A stretch of 17,398 nucleotides of DNA from Bacteroidota bacterium (lineage in GTDB: Bacteria; Bacteroidota; Bacteroidia; B-17B0; Aurantibacillaceae), in assembly GCA_005800865.1 (NCBI GenBank), contig SYEI01000015.1, positions 1 to 17,398 of the forward strand. The letters run 5' to 3'. The position numbers and the translations under genes were made by a program. Positions 1-7,432 of this stretch are shown piece after piece. The notes beneath the pieces are model-generated. The model did not search any database. It had not been told where the DNA came from and saw nothing but the letters and a program-made list of their open reading frames with translations. Position 1 is the first letter of the stretch. Each line of letters opens with the position of its first letter.

Positions 1-1384
1 ATACGATTAATGGGAACGTCATACTTTTGGGAGACTCATGTAAATGATGCTCTTGCTCATGAGTTCCTCTAAAATTACCAAAGAACGTTAAGAACAATAA
101 TCTAAACATGTAGAAAGCAGTTAAGATAGAAGTAATCATACCAAAGAACCACAATGCTTTGCTATGCTCGTAGGTATGTGCTAAAATTTCATCTTTAGAG
201 AAGAATCCTGATAATAAAGGGAATCCACTAATTGCTAATGTACCAATAGCCATAACTTTACCAGTGATTGGTAAATGTTTCCACAAACCACCCATTTTAC
301 GCATGTCTTGTTCGCCACCCATAGCATGAATTACAGAGCCAGCTCCTAAGAATAATAACGCTTTAAAGAAAGCATGTGTTGTTACGTGAAATACAGATGA
401 ACTGTAAGCACCAACTCCTAATCCTAAAAACATTAACCCTAACTGAGATACAGTTGAATAAGCCAATACTTTTTTAATATCATTTTGAAACAAGCCAATA
501 GTTGCTGCAAATAATGCTGTTGCCACACCAACAATTGCCACTATATGAGAAGCTTCGTCTGACATTGAATAAAATACATTTGAACGCACAATCATATAAA
601 TACCTGCTGTTACCATCGTAGCCGCATGGATTAATGCTGATACTGGTGTTGGACCAGCCATCGCATCTGGTAACCAAGTGTATAAAGGTAATTGCGCTGA
701 TTTACCCATAGCACCAATAAATAATAATAAAGCGATAATGGTTACTGTTGCATGATTTCCACTAGAAGCTATAGAAAATACTTGGTCATAAGAAATACTT
801 CCAAAGGTTACAAAGATTAATATAATCCCCATTAAAAATCCTAAGTCACCCACACGATTCATAATAAATGCTTTTTTAGCGGCATTGTTATAAGCTGTGT
901 TTTTAAACCAGAATCCAATTAATAAATAAGAACATAAACCTACACCTTCCCAGCCCACAAACATAATTAGGTAGTTGTTACCTAATACTAATAACAACAT
1001 GAAGAAGATGAATAAATTTAAGTAAGTGAAGAAGCGAGAAAAACCTTCGTCATCATGCATATAACCCATAGAATAAATATGGATTAAGAAACCAATACCT
1101 GTTATGATTAATAAAAACCAAGATGATAAAGGATCCACTAAAAATTCAAACGGAATTTTTAAGGTGTCAGAATTAATCCATGAGAATAAAGGAACAATAT
1201 GAGAGGTTACCTCCTTATGTTCTTCTAAATCAATAAATATTAATACGGATATAGCAAACGACGCAAACACGGCTGCACTGGCAATAATACCAGATAGATT
1301 TTTGCTAATTTTTTTGCCAAAAAATCCATTTATTAAGAAACCTAATAAAGGAAATAATGGGATAAGGGCTACTAATTTAATCAT
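1..1384 (-). CDS. nuoL: NADH:quinone oxidoreductase subunit L, 3' end outside window
   Basis: This is the distal proton-pumping antiporter-like subunit of complex I, in the inner membrane. The frame opens with ATG at 1384, four bases after the nuoK stop, and stays open for 461 codons to the left edge, so the C-terminal part is missing (NuoL is usually about 600-650 residues). The translation is strongly hydrophobic and carries the family's landmark segments: GWEGVGLCSYLLIGFWF near residue 144, GKSAQLPLYTWLPDAM near 227, SALIHAATMVTAG near 249, HAFFKALLFLGAGS near 337 and SGFFSKDEI near 392. The charged residues known to matter for proton transfer in E. coli NuoL have counterparts at Glu146, Lys228, His253, Lys341 and Lys397. 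It continues the nuoJ-nuoK-nuoL order, and nuoM and nuoN would be expected next to the left. No frameshift is seen. Confidence 0.97.
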   Translation of the reverse strand, partial: MIKLVALIPLFPLLGFLINGFFGKKISKNLSGIIASAAVFASFAISVLIFIDLEEHKEVTSHIVPLFSWINSDTLKIPFEFLVDPLSSWFLLIITGIGFLIHIYSMGYMHDDEGFSRFFTYLNLFIFFMLLLVLGNNYLIMFVGWEGVGLCSYLLIGFWFKNTAYNNAAKKAFIMNRVGDLGFLMGIILIFVTFGSISYDQVFSIASSGNHATVTIIALLLFIGAMGKSAQLPLYTWLPDAMAGPTPVSALIHAATMVTAGIYMIVRSNVFYSMSDEASHIVAIVGVATALFAATIGLFQNDIKKVLAYSTVSQLGLMFLGLGVGAYSSSVFHVTTHAFFKALLFLGAGSVIHAMGGEQDMRKMGGLWKHLPITGKVMAIGTLAISGFPLLSGFFSKDEILAHTYEHSKALWFFGMITSILTAFYMFRLLFLTFFGNFRGTHEQEHHLHESPKSMTFPLIV

Positions 1385-1388
1385 ATAC

Positions 1389-1700
1389 TTAGTTCTTTAA
1401 TCTGCTTAATAAATCAATATCAATACTCTTGAAATTACGATACACCATCGATAAAATAGCTAATCCTACTGCAACCTCAGCCGCTGCAACCGCCATAATA
1501 AAGAATACAAATACTTGTCCGTTTGCATCGTTGTGCAAGGTTGAAAACGCCACCAACATTAAGTTTACTGCATTTAACATTAACTCAATACACATAAAAA
1601 TAATAATTGCATTTCTGCGAGCCATTACACCAACTGCACCAATGATGAAAAGCACAGCGCTCAACATGATGTAATAATTAATAGGAATTCCGTTTAACAT
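1389..1700 (-). CDS. nuoK: NADH:quinone oxidoreductase subunit K
   Basis: NuoK is a small membrane-arm subunit of complex I, related to MrpC, and part of the proton path near the quinone module. The product is 103 residues, the normal size, with three predicted membrane helices (about 8-26, 33-52 and 65-86). The two buried glutamates essential in E. coli NuoK (Glu36 and Glu72) correspond to Glu39, in CIELMLNAVNLMLVAF, and Glu75, in AVAAAEVAVGLAI. The ATG at 1700 lies 14 bases after the nuoJ stop, and nuoL follows after four bases, which suggests tight translational linkage in one transcript. Nothing is unusual about it. Confidence 0.98.
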   Translation of the reverse strand: MLNGIPINYYIMLSAVLFIIGAVGVMARRNAIIIFMCIELMLNAVNLMLVAFSTLHNDANGQVFVFFIMAVAAAEVAVGLAILSMVYRNFKSIDIDLLSRLKN

Positions 1701-1714
1701 AGTATGAGTTTATA

Positions 1715-2251
1715 TTAGTTTGTAGTTTCTTTTGAGTTAATATTTGTGTCGCGTTTACCAATCATAATCGCACCAACAAGGGCTGCTAATAATAAAACAG
1801 AGGCGATTTCGAATGGGAATAAGAATTCAGTAAATAATACTTTACCTAAATTTTTCACTAAACCAATTTGAGAAGCACCACCTTGAACCATTTGTAATTG
1901 CTCAGCACCTCTTAAAGCGCCAATCATAACAAATAATAACATGCCGCCAATGATAGCTGCAATGGCTCTTGTAAGAACATGTTTTCGAGGTTCTTCATCT
2001 GCATTTAAATTCATTAACATGATAATGTATAAGAACAATACCATAATTGCTCCAGCGTAAACTACAATTTGTACCACTGCTAAAAATTGAGCGTTTAATA
2101 ATAAATAATGTCCTGCGATGCAGAAAAACGTCATAATTAAATATAACGCTGAGTTTACTGGGCTACGAGTAAAAACCATCATCAAGGCAAACATAATTGC
2201 CATTAATGATAATGTTCCAAAAAGCCATTGTGTAATCGTAAATCCTAACAT
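1715..2251 (-). CDS. nuoJ: NADH:quinone oxidoreductase subunit J
   Basis: NuoJ is a membrane-arm subunit of complex I next to NuoA, NuoH and NuoK; its third helix is part of the quinone-to-pump coupling region. The product has 178 residues and about five hydrophobic helices. Family signatures are RSPVNSALYL near the first loop, AQFLAVVQIVVYAGAIMVLF in the central helix (with the conserved Tyr in VVYAGAIMVL), and FEIASVLLLAALVGAIMIGK in the last helix. The C-terminal tail (KRDTNINSKETTN) is polar and presumably cytoplasmic. The ATG at 2251 is nine bases after the nuoI stop. Length and order are typical. Confidence 0.97.
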   Translation of the reverse strand: MLGFTITQWLFGTLSLMAIMFALMMVFTRSPVNSALYLIMTFFCIAGHYLLLNAQFLAVVQIVVYAGAIMVLFLYIIMLMNLNADEEPRKHVLTRAIAAIIGGMLLFVMIGALRGAEQLQMVQGGASQIGLVKNLGKVLFTEFLFPFEIASVLLLAALVGAIMIGKRDTNINSKETTN

Positions 2252-2260
2252 ATCTTTAAT

Positions 2261-2866
2261 TTAGTGTTTATGTCCTTTATTTAATTTATTAGCATCAAAT
2301 AATTCGTTGTGCTTTAATCCTTTTACTTTTTTGAAATCTAACACCGCTTGTGTTTGACGTTTAGTTACATCAATACGAGCATCTATTTTTTCAACCAATT
2401 TATCTTTCCCGTAAATAAAATCTTTACGCTCAAATTGTGCGTCAACTAAACGATCCGTTAAAAAGATTGCTTCTTTCGGGCAAGCTTCTTCGCATAATCC
2501 ACAGAAGATGCAACGTAACATATCAATTTCATAAGTTGCTGCATATTTCTCTTCACGATACAAATGCTCTTCTCCTTTTTTACGCTCACCGCTAGTCATG
2601 GTAATAGCTTCTGCAGGACAAGCCACAGCACACATACCGCAAGACGTGCAACGTTCTGCTCCGTTTTCATCACGTTTTAAAACATGCTGCCCACGATACA
2701 CAGGTGCAATTGGACGTTTAACTTCCGGATAATTAATGGTGGGTGGTTTTTTAAACAAGTGACTTGCCGTAATAATCATCCCTTTTGCAATAGCCGGCAA
2801 ATACAATCTTTCAGCAAAACTTTGCTCTTTATTTGATACGACTACTTTTCTGTTTGTTAACTGCAT
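2261..2866 (-). CDS. nuoI: NADH:quinone oxidoreductase subunit I, 2x[4Fe-4S] ferredoxin-like
   Basis: NuoI carries clusters N6a and N6b, passing electrons from NuoG towards NuoB in the peripheral arm of complex I. Two classic motifs are present: Cys73-Cys76-Cys79-Cys83 (CTSCGMCAVACP) and Cys119-Cys122-Cys125-Cys129 (CIFCGLCEEACP). The mainly hydrophilic product fits a peripheral subunit, with an amphipathic N-terminal part (residues 20-40) that would lie on the membrane. I chose the ATG at 2866, giving 201 residues. The frame can be extended to a TTG at 2911, but that adds 15 residues not typical of the family and overlaps the small ORF upstream. The gene ends nine bases before nuoJ. The C-terminal tail is rich in Lys and His. 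Confidence 0.96.
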   Translation of the reverse strand: MQLTNRKVVVSNKEQSFAERLYLPAIAKGMIITASHLFKKPPTINYPEVKRPIAPVYRGQHVLKRDENGAERCTSCGMCAVACPAEAITMTSGERKKGEEHLYREEKYAATYEIDMLRCIFCGLCEEACPKEAIFLTDRLVDAQFERKDFIYGKDKLVEKIDARIDVTKRQTQAVLDFKKVKGLKHNELFDANKLNKGHKH

Positions 2867-2891
2867 TTTAATTTGTTTTAGTATTAAGTTA

Positions 2892-2987
2892 TTAATGCTT
2901 AATAATTGCAACTATTGCTATTACGAATAAACTCAAAAACTCTATCGTTTCAATAAGTTTGAATGCGTTTAAAAATTTATTTTTCAT
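2892..2987 (-). CDS. candidate 31-residue single-span membrane peptide between nuoH and nuoI
   Basis: I do not recognise this gene; it is a hypothetical small ORF. It starts with ATG 10 bases after the nuoH stop and ends in TAA 25 bases before the nuoI ATG, so it fills the intergenic gap almost completely with operon-like spacing. The peptide has a basic N-terminus (MKNKFLNAFK), a short acidic stretch around Glu13 and Glu16, a hydrophobic run from about Phe17 to Ile29 (LSLFVIAIVAII), and ends in Lys-His. That layout is what a small single-pass membrane protein looks like, and its neighbours encode membrane subunits of complex I. The leader before the ATG is A-rich without a clear Shine-Dalgarno, as is common in Bacteroidota. 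In AT-rich DNA a 31-codon frame can arise by chance, so the call is tentative. An accessory complex I peptide is inference only. Confidence 0.4.
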   Translation of the reverse strand: MKNKFLNAFKLIETIEFLSLFVIAIVAIIKH

Positions 2988-2997
2988 AGCTTATTTT

Positions 2998-4053
2998 TTA
3001 AAAATGAATGTTTCCTCTAAAATATTCAATTGCTACCGTTAGTAATAAATTAAATAACGACAACGGTAATAACGTTTTCCAACCTAAGTTCATTAATTGA
3101 TCATAACGGAAACGTGGTAATGTCCAACGAATCCACATGAATAAACAAATGAAACCAAATATTTTTGTCATTAAAGCTCCAAAACCAATTAATGAAATCC
3201 AAACCGAACCATCTGCTAATCCTAATTTAGCGTATAACTCATGAGCAAATGGGAAATTGTATCCACCGAAATATAACGTAGCAATGACTGCTGACGAAAT
3301 AAACATATTGATGTATTCAGCAAATAAGAATAAACCCAATTTCATGGATGAATACTCTGTATGGTAACCGCCAACTAATTCTGTTTCACATTCCGGTAAA
3401 TCGAATGGTGCACGGTTGGTTTCTGCTAATGCACAGATAAAGAAAATTAAAAAGCCTAATGGCTGGCAAACAATATTTGCATAGTGTAAATCTTGTTCTT
3501 CTACTATTTCTTTTAAACTTAAAGAACCGCCTGAAGAAATGATTAATGCGATTAATGCAATTCCCATAGGAATTTCATAACTAATCATTTGTGATGAGGC
3601 ACGCACTGCTCCTAATAAAGCGAACTTGTTATTAGATGCCCAACCACCAATCATAATTCCATAAACACCAATTGATGCTACACCTAATAAATAAATTACA
3701 CCAATATTGATATCAGTGATTTGCATATCATATATATGTCCACCAATATTTACGGGCTTAGCCCAAGGCACCACGGCACTTGTAACTACTGCTGTAATCA
3801 TAAATAAAGAAGGTCCTAAAATAAATAAGGCGCGATTAGACACATTAGGAATAATCTCTTCCTTCATAAACATTTTTACACCATCTGCTAATGGTTGTAA
3901 TAAACCACCCCAGCCTGCGCGGCTTGGTCCTTTTCTATCTTGAAGAAAAGCAGCGAATTTTCTTTCCCATAACGTTGCGTAAGCTGCTGCTCCCAAACAA
4001 ATCAGGAAAACGGCCGCACACATTATTGCTTTATATATTACAAATGCTATCAT
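2998..4053 (-). CDS. nuoH: NADH:quinone oxidoreductase subunit H
   Basis: NuoH is the membrane subunit that, with NuoB and NuoD, forms the quinone-binding cavity and anchors the peripheral arm. The 351-residue product has about eight predicted helices, the normal architecture. The family signatures are intact: ERKFAAFLQDRKGP at residues 30-43 and the acidic, conserved loop running from AETNRAPFDLPE (210-221) through ETELVGGYHTEYS (223-235), which contributes to the quinone channel and the E-channel. The ATG at 4053 lies nine bases after the nuoG stop. Downstream, a 31-codon ORF and then nuoI follow. No unusual feature is seen in the protein. Confidence 0.98.
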   Translation of the reverse strand: MIAFVIYKAIMCAAVFLICLGAAAYATLWERKFAAFLQDRKGPSRAGWGGLLQPLADGVKMFMKEEIIPNVSNRALFILGPSLFMITAVVTSAVVPWAKPVNIGGHIYDMQITDINIGVIYLLGVASIGVYGIMIGGWASNNKFALLGAVRASSQMISYEIPMGIALIALIISSGGSLSLKEIVEEQDLHYANIVCQPLGFLIFFICALAETNRAPFDLPECETELVGGYHTEYSSMKLGLFLFAEYINMFISSAVIATLYFGGYNFPFAHELYAKLGLADGSVWISLIGFGALMTKIFGFICLFMWIRWTLPRFRYDQLMNLGWKTLLPLSLFNLLLTVAIEYFRGNIHF

Positions 4054-4062
4054 ACTAATTTA

Positions 4063-5046
4063 TTACGGTCTTTTATTAATAGGTATAAATCCAAGTGCTT
4101 TTTGTTGTTTCATCACTTGTACTTTTAATTCATTTAAATGATTGTAATGATTTTGAGAAATCACGCTACTTCTATGAATTTGTGATGGCCCTTCAATTTT
4201 CCAATCAGAAACTTTTTTCTTTTCAAAACGGCAAGTATTGCAAATAAATTCTTCTGCTTCACCCCACTGATCTTTACGAGCAGTAACGCGCAATACTTCT
4301 TCGCCTTTCATCCATAAACGTACTTTACCAGAACATTTTTTACAATCGCAAGTTGCATCAACTGGCTTTGTAAACCATACACGAGATTTAAAACGGAACG
4401 TTTTATCTGTTAATGCGCCAACCGGACAAACATCTATTACGTTACCCGACATGTCGTTTTCAATGACGTTCTCAATGTATGTAGAAATCTCTGCGGCATC
4501 ACCACGGTGCATCACACCATGAACACGATTGTCAGTTAATTGCTCAGCCACTTTTACGCAACGGAAACACATGATACAACGGTTCATATGTAACTGAACA
4601 TATTTACCAATATCAATGCGTTCAAATTCTCTACGAGGGAATTCATAACGTGTTGTAGCAGCGCCATGTTCGTATCCTAAATCTTGTAAAGAACATTCTC
4701 CAGCTTGATCACAAACAGGACAATCTAAAGGATGATTCATTAATAAAAACTCAACAACACCTTTACGCGCTTCTAATACATCTTTATTAATCGTATTTTC
4801 TACAACCATTCCGTCCATAACTTCTGTACGGCAGCTTGCTACCGGCTTAGGCATTGGTGTAGGATTAGCTGTACTACCTTGTGTTACTTTTACAATACAA
4901 GTACGGCAATAACCACCACTGGTTTTTAGTGAAGAATAATAACACATAGTTGGCGGAGCTACCTCGTGACCAATCATACGTGCTGCTTGAAGAATTGTGG
5001 TACCTTTTGGTACGTCAATTTCTATTCCATCTATCGTTACTTTCAT
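4063..5046 (-). CDS. nuoG: NADH:quinone oxidoreductase subunit G, short form without molybdopterin-like domain
   Basis: NuoG carries the Fe-S wire between NuoF and NuoI in the peripheral arm of complex I. This version is only 327 residues, against roughly 780-910 for E. coli or Thermus NuoG. It has the N-terminal ferredoxin fold with the [2Fe-2S] N1b ligands Cys35, Cys47, Cys50 and Cys72, then the His-Cys3 site for N5 (His105, Cys109, Cys112, Cys118), then the N4 ligands Cys157, Cys160, Cys163 and Cys207 (CPVGAL). A further cysteine group, Cys233/235/238 plus Cys269/272, sits where the off-pathway N7 cluster binds in long NuoG proteins. The large molybdopterin-oxidoreductase-like part is absent: after a short basic tail (IPINKRP) there is a genuine stop, and nuoH follows nine bases on. 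The ATG overlaps the nuoF stop by one base (TAATG), indicating coupled translation. I believe short NuoG occurs in other Bacteroidota, so this is probably lineage-typical rather than a broken gene. Confidence 0.93.
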   Translation of the reverse strand: MKVTIDGIEIDVPKGTTILQAARMIGHEVAPPTMCYYSSLKTSGGYCRTCIVKVTQGSTANPTPMPKPVASCRTEVMDGMVVENTINKDVLEARKGVVEFLLMNHPLDCPVCDQAGECSLQDLGYEHGAATTRYEFPRREFERIDIGKYVQLHMNRCIMCFRCVKVAEQLTDNRVHGVMHRGDAAEISTYIENVIENDMSGNVIDVCPVGALTDKTFRFKSRVWFTKPVDATCDCKKCSGKVRLWMKGEEVLRVTARKDQWGEAEEFICNTCRFEKKKVSDWKIEGPSQIHRSSVISQNHYNHLNELKVQVMKQQKALGFIPINKRP

Positions 5047-6383
5047 TAAGCTCTAATTTTATTTAATCTATCGTAATGAGAAATATCTACAAATTTTTTC
5101 TTTTGTGCGATTTCAATAAACTCGTGTTTGAAGTGGCGAATAGCTGCTGCTACAGGCCACGCTGCTGCTTCTCCTAATGGACAAATGGTTTTACCTTCAA
5201 TTTTACTTTGAATGTCCCATAATAAATCCACATCACTTTCATTAGCCGTTCCATCTAAAAACTTCTTCAATATTTTTTCCATCCAACCGGTTCCTTCACG
5301 GCAAGGCGAACATTGTCCGCAAGACTCATGATGATAGAAACGAGAGAATGTAAATAAATTTTTTACGATACTTGTGTCTTCGTCCATAGCAATAAAACCA
5401 CCGGAACCTAACATGGTACCTGTTGCAAAACCACCGTCTGATAAACTTTCATAAGTCATTAAACGAGGTTCACCTTTAGCAGTTTTTAAAATTAATTCCG
5501 TTGGTAAAATTGGCACCGAAGAACCACCCGCAACAACTGCTTTTAATTTTTTTCCATTACGGATACCTCCGCAATATTCATCGCTATAAATAAAATCTTC
5601 AACCGTAATTCCTAATTCAATTTCGTAAACACCTGGTTTATTAATATGTCCAGAAGCAGAAATTAATTTTGTACCAGTAGATTTTCCTACACCAATTTTA
5701 GCGTATTCTTCTCCGCCCATGTTCACAATTGGAACCACAGCGGCAATAGTCTCAACGTTATTAACAACTGTTGGACAGCCCCATAAACCTGCAACTGCAG
5801 GAAATGGTGGTTTGATACGTGGGTTACCACGCTTACCTTCTAATGATTCTAATAAAGCAGTTTCTTCTCCACAGATGTAAGCTCCACCACCAACTTGTAC
5901 TGAACAATCGTGAGAGAAATCAGTTCCTAAAATATTTTTCCCTAACAAACCAGCCGCGTAAGCCTCAGCAATAGCAGCTTCTACAATACGCGCTACATAA
6001 AAATATTCACCACGGATATAGATGTATGATTGTTTTGCGCCTAATGCAAAAGAAGAGGTAATCATTCCTTCAATTAATGCATGAGGAATTTTTTCCATCA
6101 AATAACGATCTTTGAATGTTCCTGGTTCAGATTCATCCGCATTACAAACTAAGTAACGAGGAACGCCTTCTGGTTTAGCCAAGAAACTCCATTTCATTCC
6201 TGTTGGGAAACCTGCACCACCACGGCCTCGTAAGCCTGATTTTTTTACTTCATCAGTTACTTGATCTGGTTGCATTGTTTTTAATGCTTTCTCTACAGAA
6301 GCATAACCACCATGTGCGCGATACACTTCTAACGTATGAATGTTAGGTACGTGATCGTTATGTATTAATAATTTTCTTCCCAT
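5046..6383 (-). CDS. nuoF: NADH:quinone oxidoreductase subunit F, NADH- and FMN-binding
   Basis: NuoF is the NADH dehydrogenase flavoprotein of complex I: it binds NADH and FMN and passes electrons through cluster N3. The product has 445 residues, the usual length. The nucleotide/FMN-binding glycine loop GRGGAGFPTG is at residues 53-62, the CNADESEPGTFKDR segment at 80-93, and GGGAYICGEETALLESLEG at 165-183. The N3 [4Fe-4S] ligands are Cys355, Cys358 and Cys361 (ESCGQCSPCREGTGW) and Cys401 (ICPLGEA). The ATG at 6383 is 10 bases after the nuoE stop, and the TAA shares a base with the nuoG ATG. All key residues are present, so this complex I can take electrons from NADH, unlike the truncated NuoEFG-less forms found in some bacteria. 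Confidence 0.99.
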   Translation of the reverse strand: MGRKLLIHNDHVPNIHTLEVYRAHGGYASVEKALKTMQPDQVTDEVKKSGLRGRGGAGFPTGMKWSFLAKPEGVPRYLVCNADESEPGTFKDRYLMEKIPHALIEGMITSSFALGAKQSYIYIRGEYFYVARIVEAAIAEAYAAGLLGKNILGTDFSHDCSVQVGGGAYICGEETALLESLEGKRGNPRIKPPFPAVAGLWGCPTVVNNVETIAAVVPIVNMGGEEYAKIGVGKSTGTKLISASGHINKPGVYEIELGITVEDFIYSDEYCGGIRNGKKLKAVVAGGSSVPILPTELILKTAKGEPRLMTYESLSDGGFATGTMLGSGGFIAMDEDTSIVKNLFTFSRFYHHESCGQCSPCREGTGWMEKILKKFLDGTANESDVDLLWDIQSKIEGKTICPLGEAAAWPVAAAIRHFKHEFIEIAQKKKFVDISHYDRLNKIRA

Positions 6384-6393
6384 CGTTTAATGG

Positions 6394-6975
6394 TTATAGT
6401 GTGTTTTTATAATCTAAATCTGTATAACTTCTTAATCTACCTTCGTTTTTGTAGGTTTCTAAAATAGCATCTACTTTTTCGTAAGTTAAATTTTCGTGGT
6501 AACTAGCTCCACATTGTAACATTGGGGCTGTTCCACAAGACCCTAAACATTCTGCTACTTTTAAAGAGAACATGCCGTCTTTTGTTGTTTCACCAACTTT
6601 AATATTTAATTTTTTCTCAATGTATTTTACAATGTCTTCTGCTCCGTTTAACCAACAAGAACTTGTTTGGCAAACTTCTAATACACATTTTCCCATTGGC
6701 TTTAAATTGTACATCGTGTAAAACGATGCCACTTCAAACACCTCAACTGGACGAATCTTTAAAATTGACGCAACATAATCCATTGTTTCTGGACTTAACC
6801 AACCGCCAAATTCAGCTTGCGCTAAATGTAAGATTGGCAATAAAGCCGATTTCTGTTTTCCTTCTGGATAACGTGAAATAATGGTTTGTGCAGTCTTCAT
6901 AGCCTCTTCGCTGAAAACTGTTTCAGCGCGTTTAGCTTTATCAAATTTTTGTGCTCCGTGAACTTGTGAACTCAT
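6394..6975 (-). CDS. nuoE: NADH:quinone oxidoreductase subunit E, [2Fe-2S]
   Basis: NuoE is the 24-kDa-type subunit holding cluster N1a and pairs with NuoF in the NADH-oxidising module. The product has 193 residues. The thioredoxin-like [2Fe-2S] fold carries its ligands in the family spacing: Cys102-x4-Cys107 (VCQTSSCWLNG) and Cys143-x3-Cys147 (AECLGSCGTAPM). The helical N-terminal half contains the conserved LPILHLAQAEFGGWL and FEVASFYTMYN segments. The ATG at 6975 is supported by the match to family length. The gene does not directly follow nuoD: a four-helix-bundle gene and a tandem heptamer repeat lie between them, with the repeat only 12 bases from this start codon. Confidence 0.98.
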   Translation of the reverse strand: MSSQVHGAQKFDKAKRAETVFSEEAMKTAQTIISRYPEGKQKSALLPILHLAQAEFGGWLSPETMDYVASILKIRPVEVFEVASFYTMYNLKPMGKCVLEVCQTSSCWLNGAEDIVKYIEKKLNIKVGETTKDGMFSLKVAECLGSCGTAPMLQCGASYHENLTYEKVDAILETYKNEGRLRSYTDLDYKNTL

Positions 6976-6987
6976 TTATTATTAATT

Positions 6988-7015
6988 TAAAAATTAAAAG
7001 TTAAAAGTTAAAAGT
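6988..7015 (-). repeat. tandem heptamer repeat ahead of nuoE
   Basis: Read on the minus strand there are three exact copies of ACTTTTA followed by one degenerate copy (ATTTTTA). The array begins directly after the stop codon of the four-helix-bundle gene and ends 12 bases before the nuoE ATG. It also contains AAGTTAAAA (plus strand, 6998-7006 and 7005-7013), the inverse of TTTTAACTT found on the other side of the four-helix gene. It may be a boundary of an inserted cassette. Confidence 0.85.
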
Positions 7016-7387
7016 CTATTCTTTTGGAGAAGACTTATCATCTTTTAAGTTTAAAATTATTTTTGCTATTACTTTTTCTATTTGTTTTAATTCTTCCCAA
7101 CATTTATTAAGTGCTTCTGATTTATAATCATAACCTTTTGTTATGACTTCAAACCAAAAATCTGTTTCATTTGCAGATTTCAGTGCAATTGCATAATACT
7201 TTACCAACTCTTTTCTTGATACACTTGATTTACCCTCTCTAACATTTGCTCCAACCGATGTTCCACTTCTTCTAACTTGATCAACAATATCAAAATCTAT
7301 TTTTTCTTTTTTTAATAAAGCAGAAAGTTTAACTATTGAAATGGCAAATTCTAAGGTCCATTCTTTTATGTCTTTCTGATATTTCAA
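7016..7387 (-). CDS. four helix bundle protein (23S rRNA intervening-sequence family) inside the nuo operon
   Basis: The product has 123 residues, the usual size, and belongs to the family named four helix bundle protein or S23/IVP, first known from intervening sequences in 23S rRNA genes and related in fold to the Avd protein of diversity-generating retroelements. Signatures are the central QVRRSGTSVGANVREGKSS (residues 37-55) and KELVKYYAIALKSANETDFW (59-78), between N- and C-terminal amphipathic helices. Its cellular role is unknown; these proteins are basic, oligomeric and suspected nucleic-acid binders. There is no ATG in the N-terminal part of the frame. The best start is TTG at 7387, which gives a family-like beginning (MKYQKDIKEWTLEFA). 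The frame is open back to the nuoD stop at 7433. It is on the same strand as nuo and splits nuoD from nuoE, so it is probably co-transcribed. Flanking AAGTTAAAA/TTTTAACTT inverted repeats suggest it was inserted. Confidence 0.9.
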   Translation of the reverse strand: MKYQKDIKEWTLEFAISIVKLSALLKKEKIDFDIVDQVRRSGTSVGANVREGKSSVSRKELVKYYAIALKSANETDFWFEVITKGYDYKSEALNKCWEELKQIEKVIAKIILNLKDDKSSPKE

Positions 7388-7396
7388 ACTTATCTG

Positions 7397-7429
7397 CTTT
7401 TTAAATTTTAACTTATATCTTTTTAACTT
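7397..7429. repeat. degenerate flank repeat, inverted relative to 6988-7015
   Basis: This stretch, between the nuoD stop and the four-helix-bundle start, has two copies of TTTTAACTT on the plus strand (7406-7414 and 7421-7429). They are the exact reverse complement of the AAGTTAAAA units at 6998-7006 and 7005-7013 on the far side of the gene. The 45-base gap therefore looks like the other end of an AT-rich, imperfectly inverted-repeat-bounded cassette. The units are short and AT-rich, so a chance component cannot be excluded. Confidence 0.55.
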
Positions 7430-7432
7430 GAA

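Noticed and set aside
480..677. Plus-strand 65-codon frame near the left edge
   Set aside because: It lies antisense within nuoL, whose conserved quinone/antiporter motifs are read on the minus strand here.
2867..2911. N-terminal extension of nuoI to a TTG at 2911
   Set aside because: An ATG at 2866 gives a normal NuoI. The extension is not family-like and overlaps the candidate small ORF.
4063..4110. Frameshift or premature stop in nuoG
   Set aside because: nuoH starts nine bases later with normal spacing and there is no remnant of the molybdopterin domain, so the short form is native.
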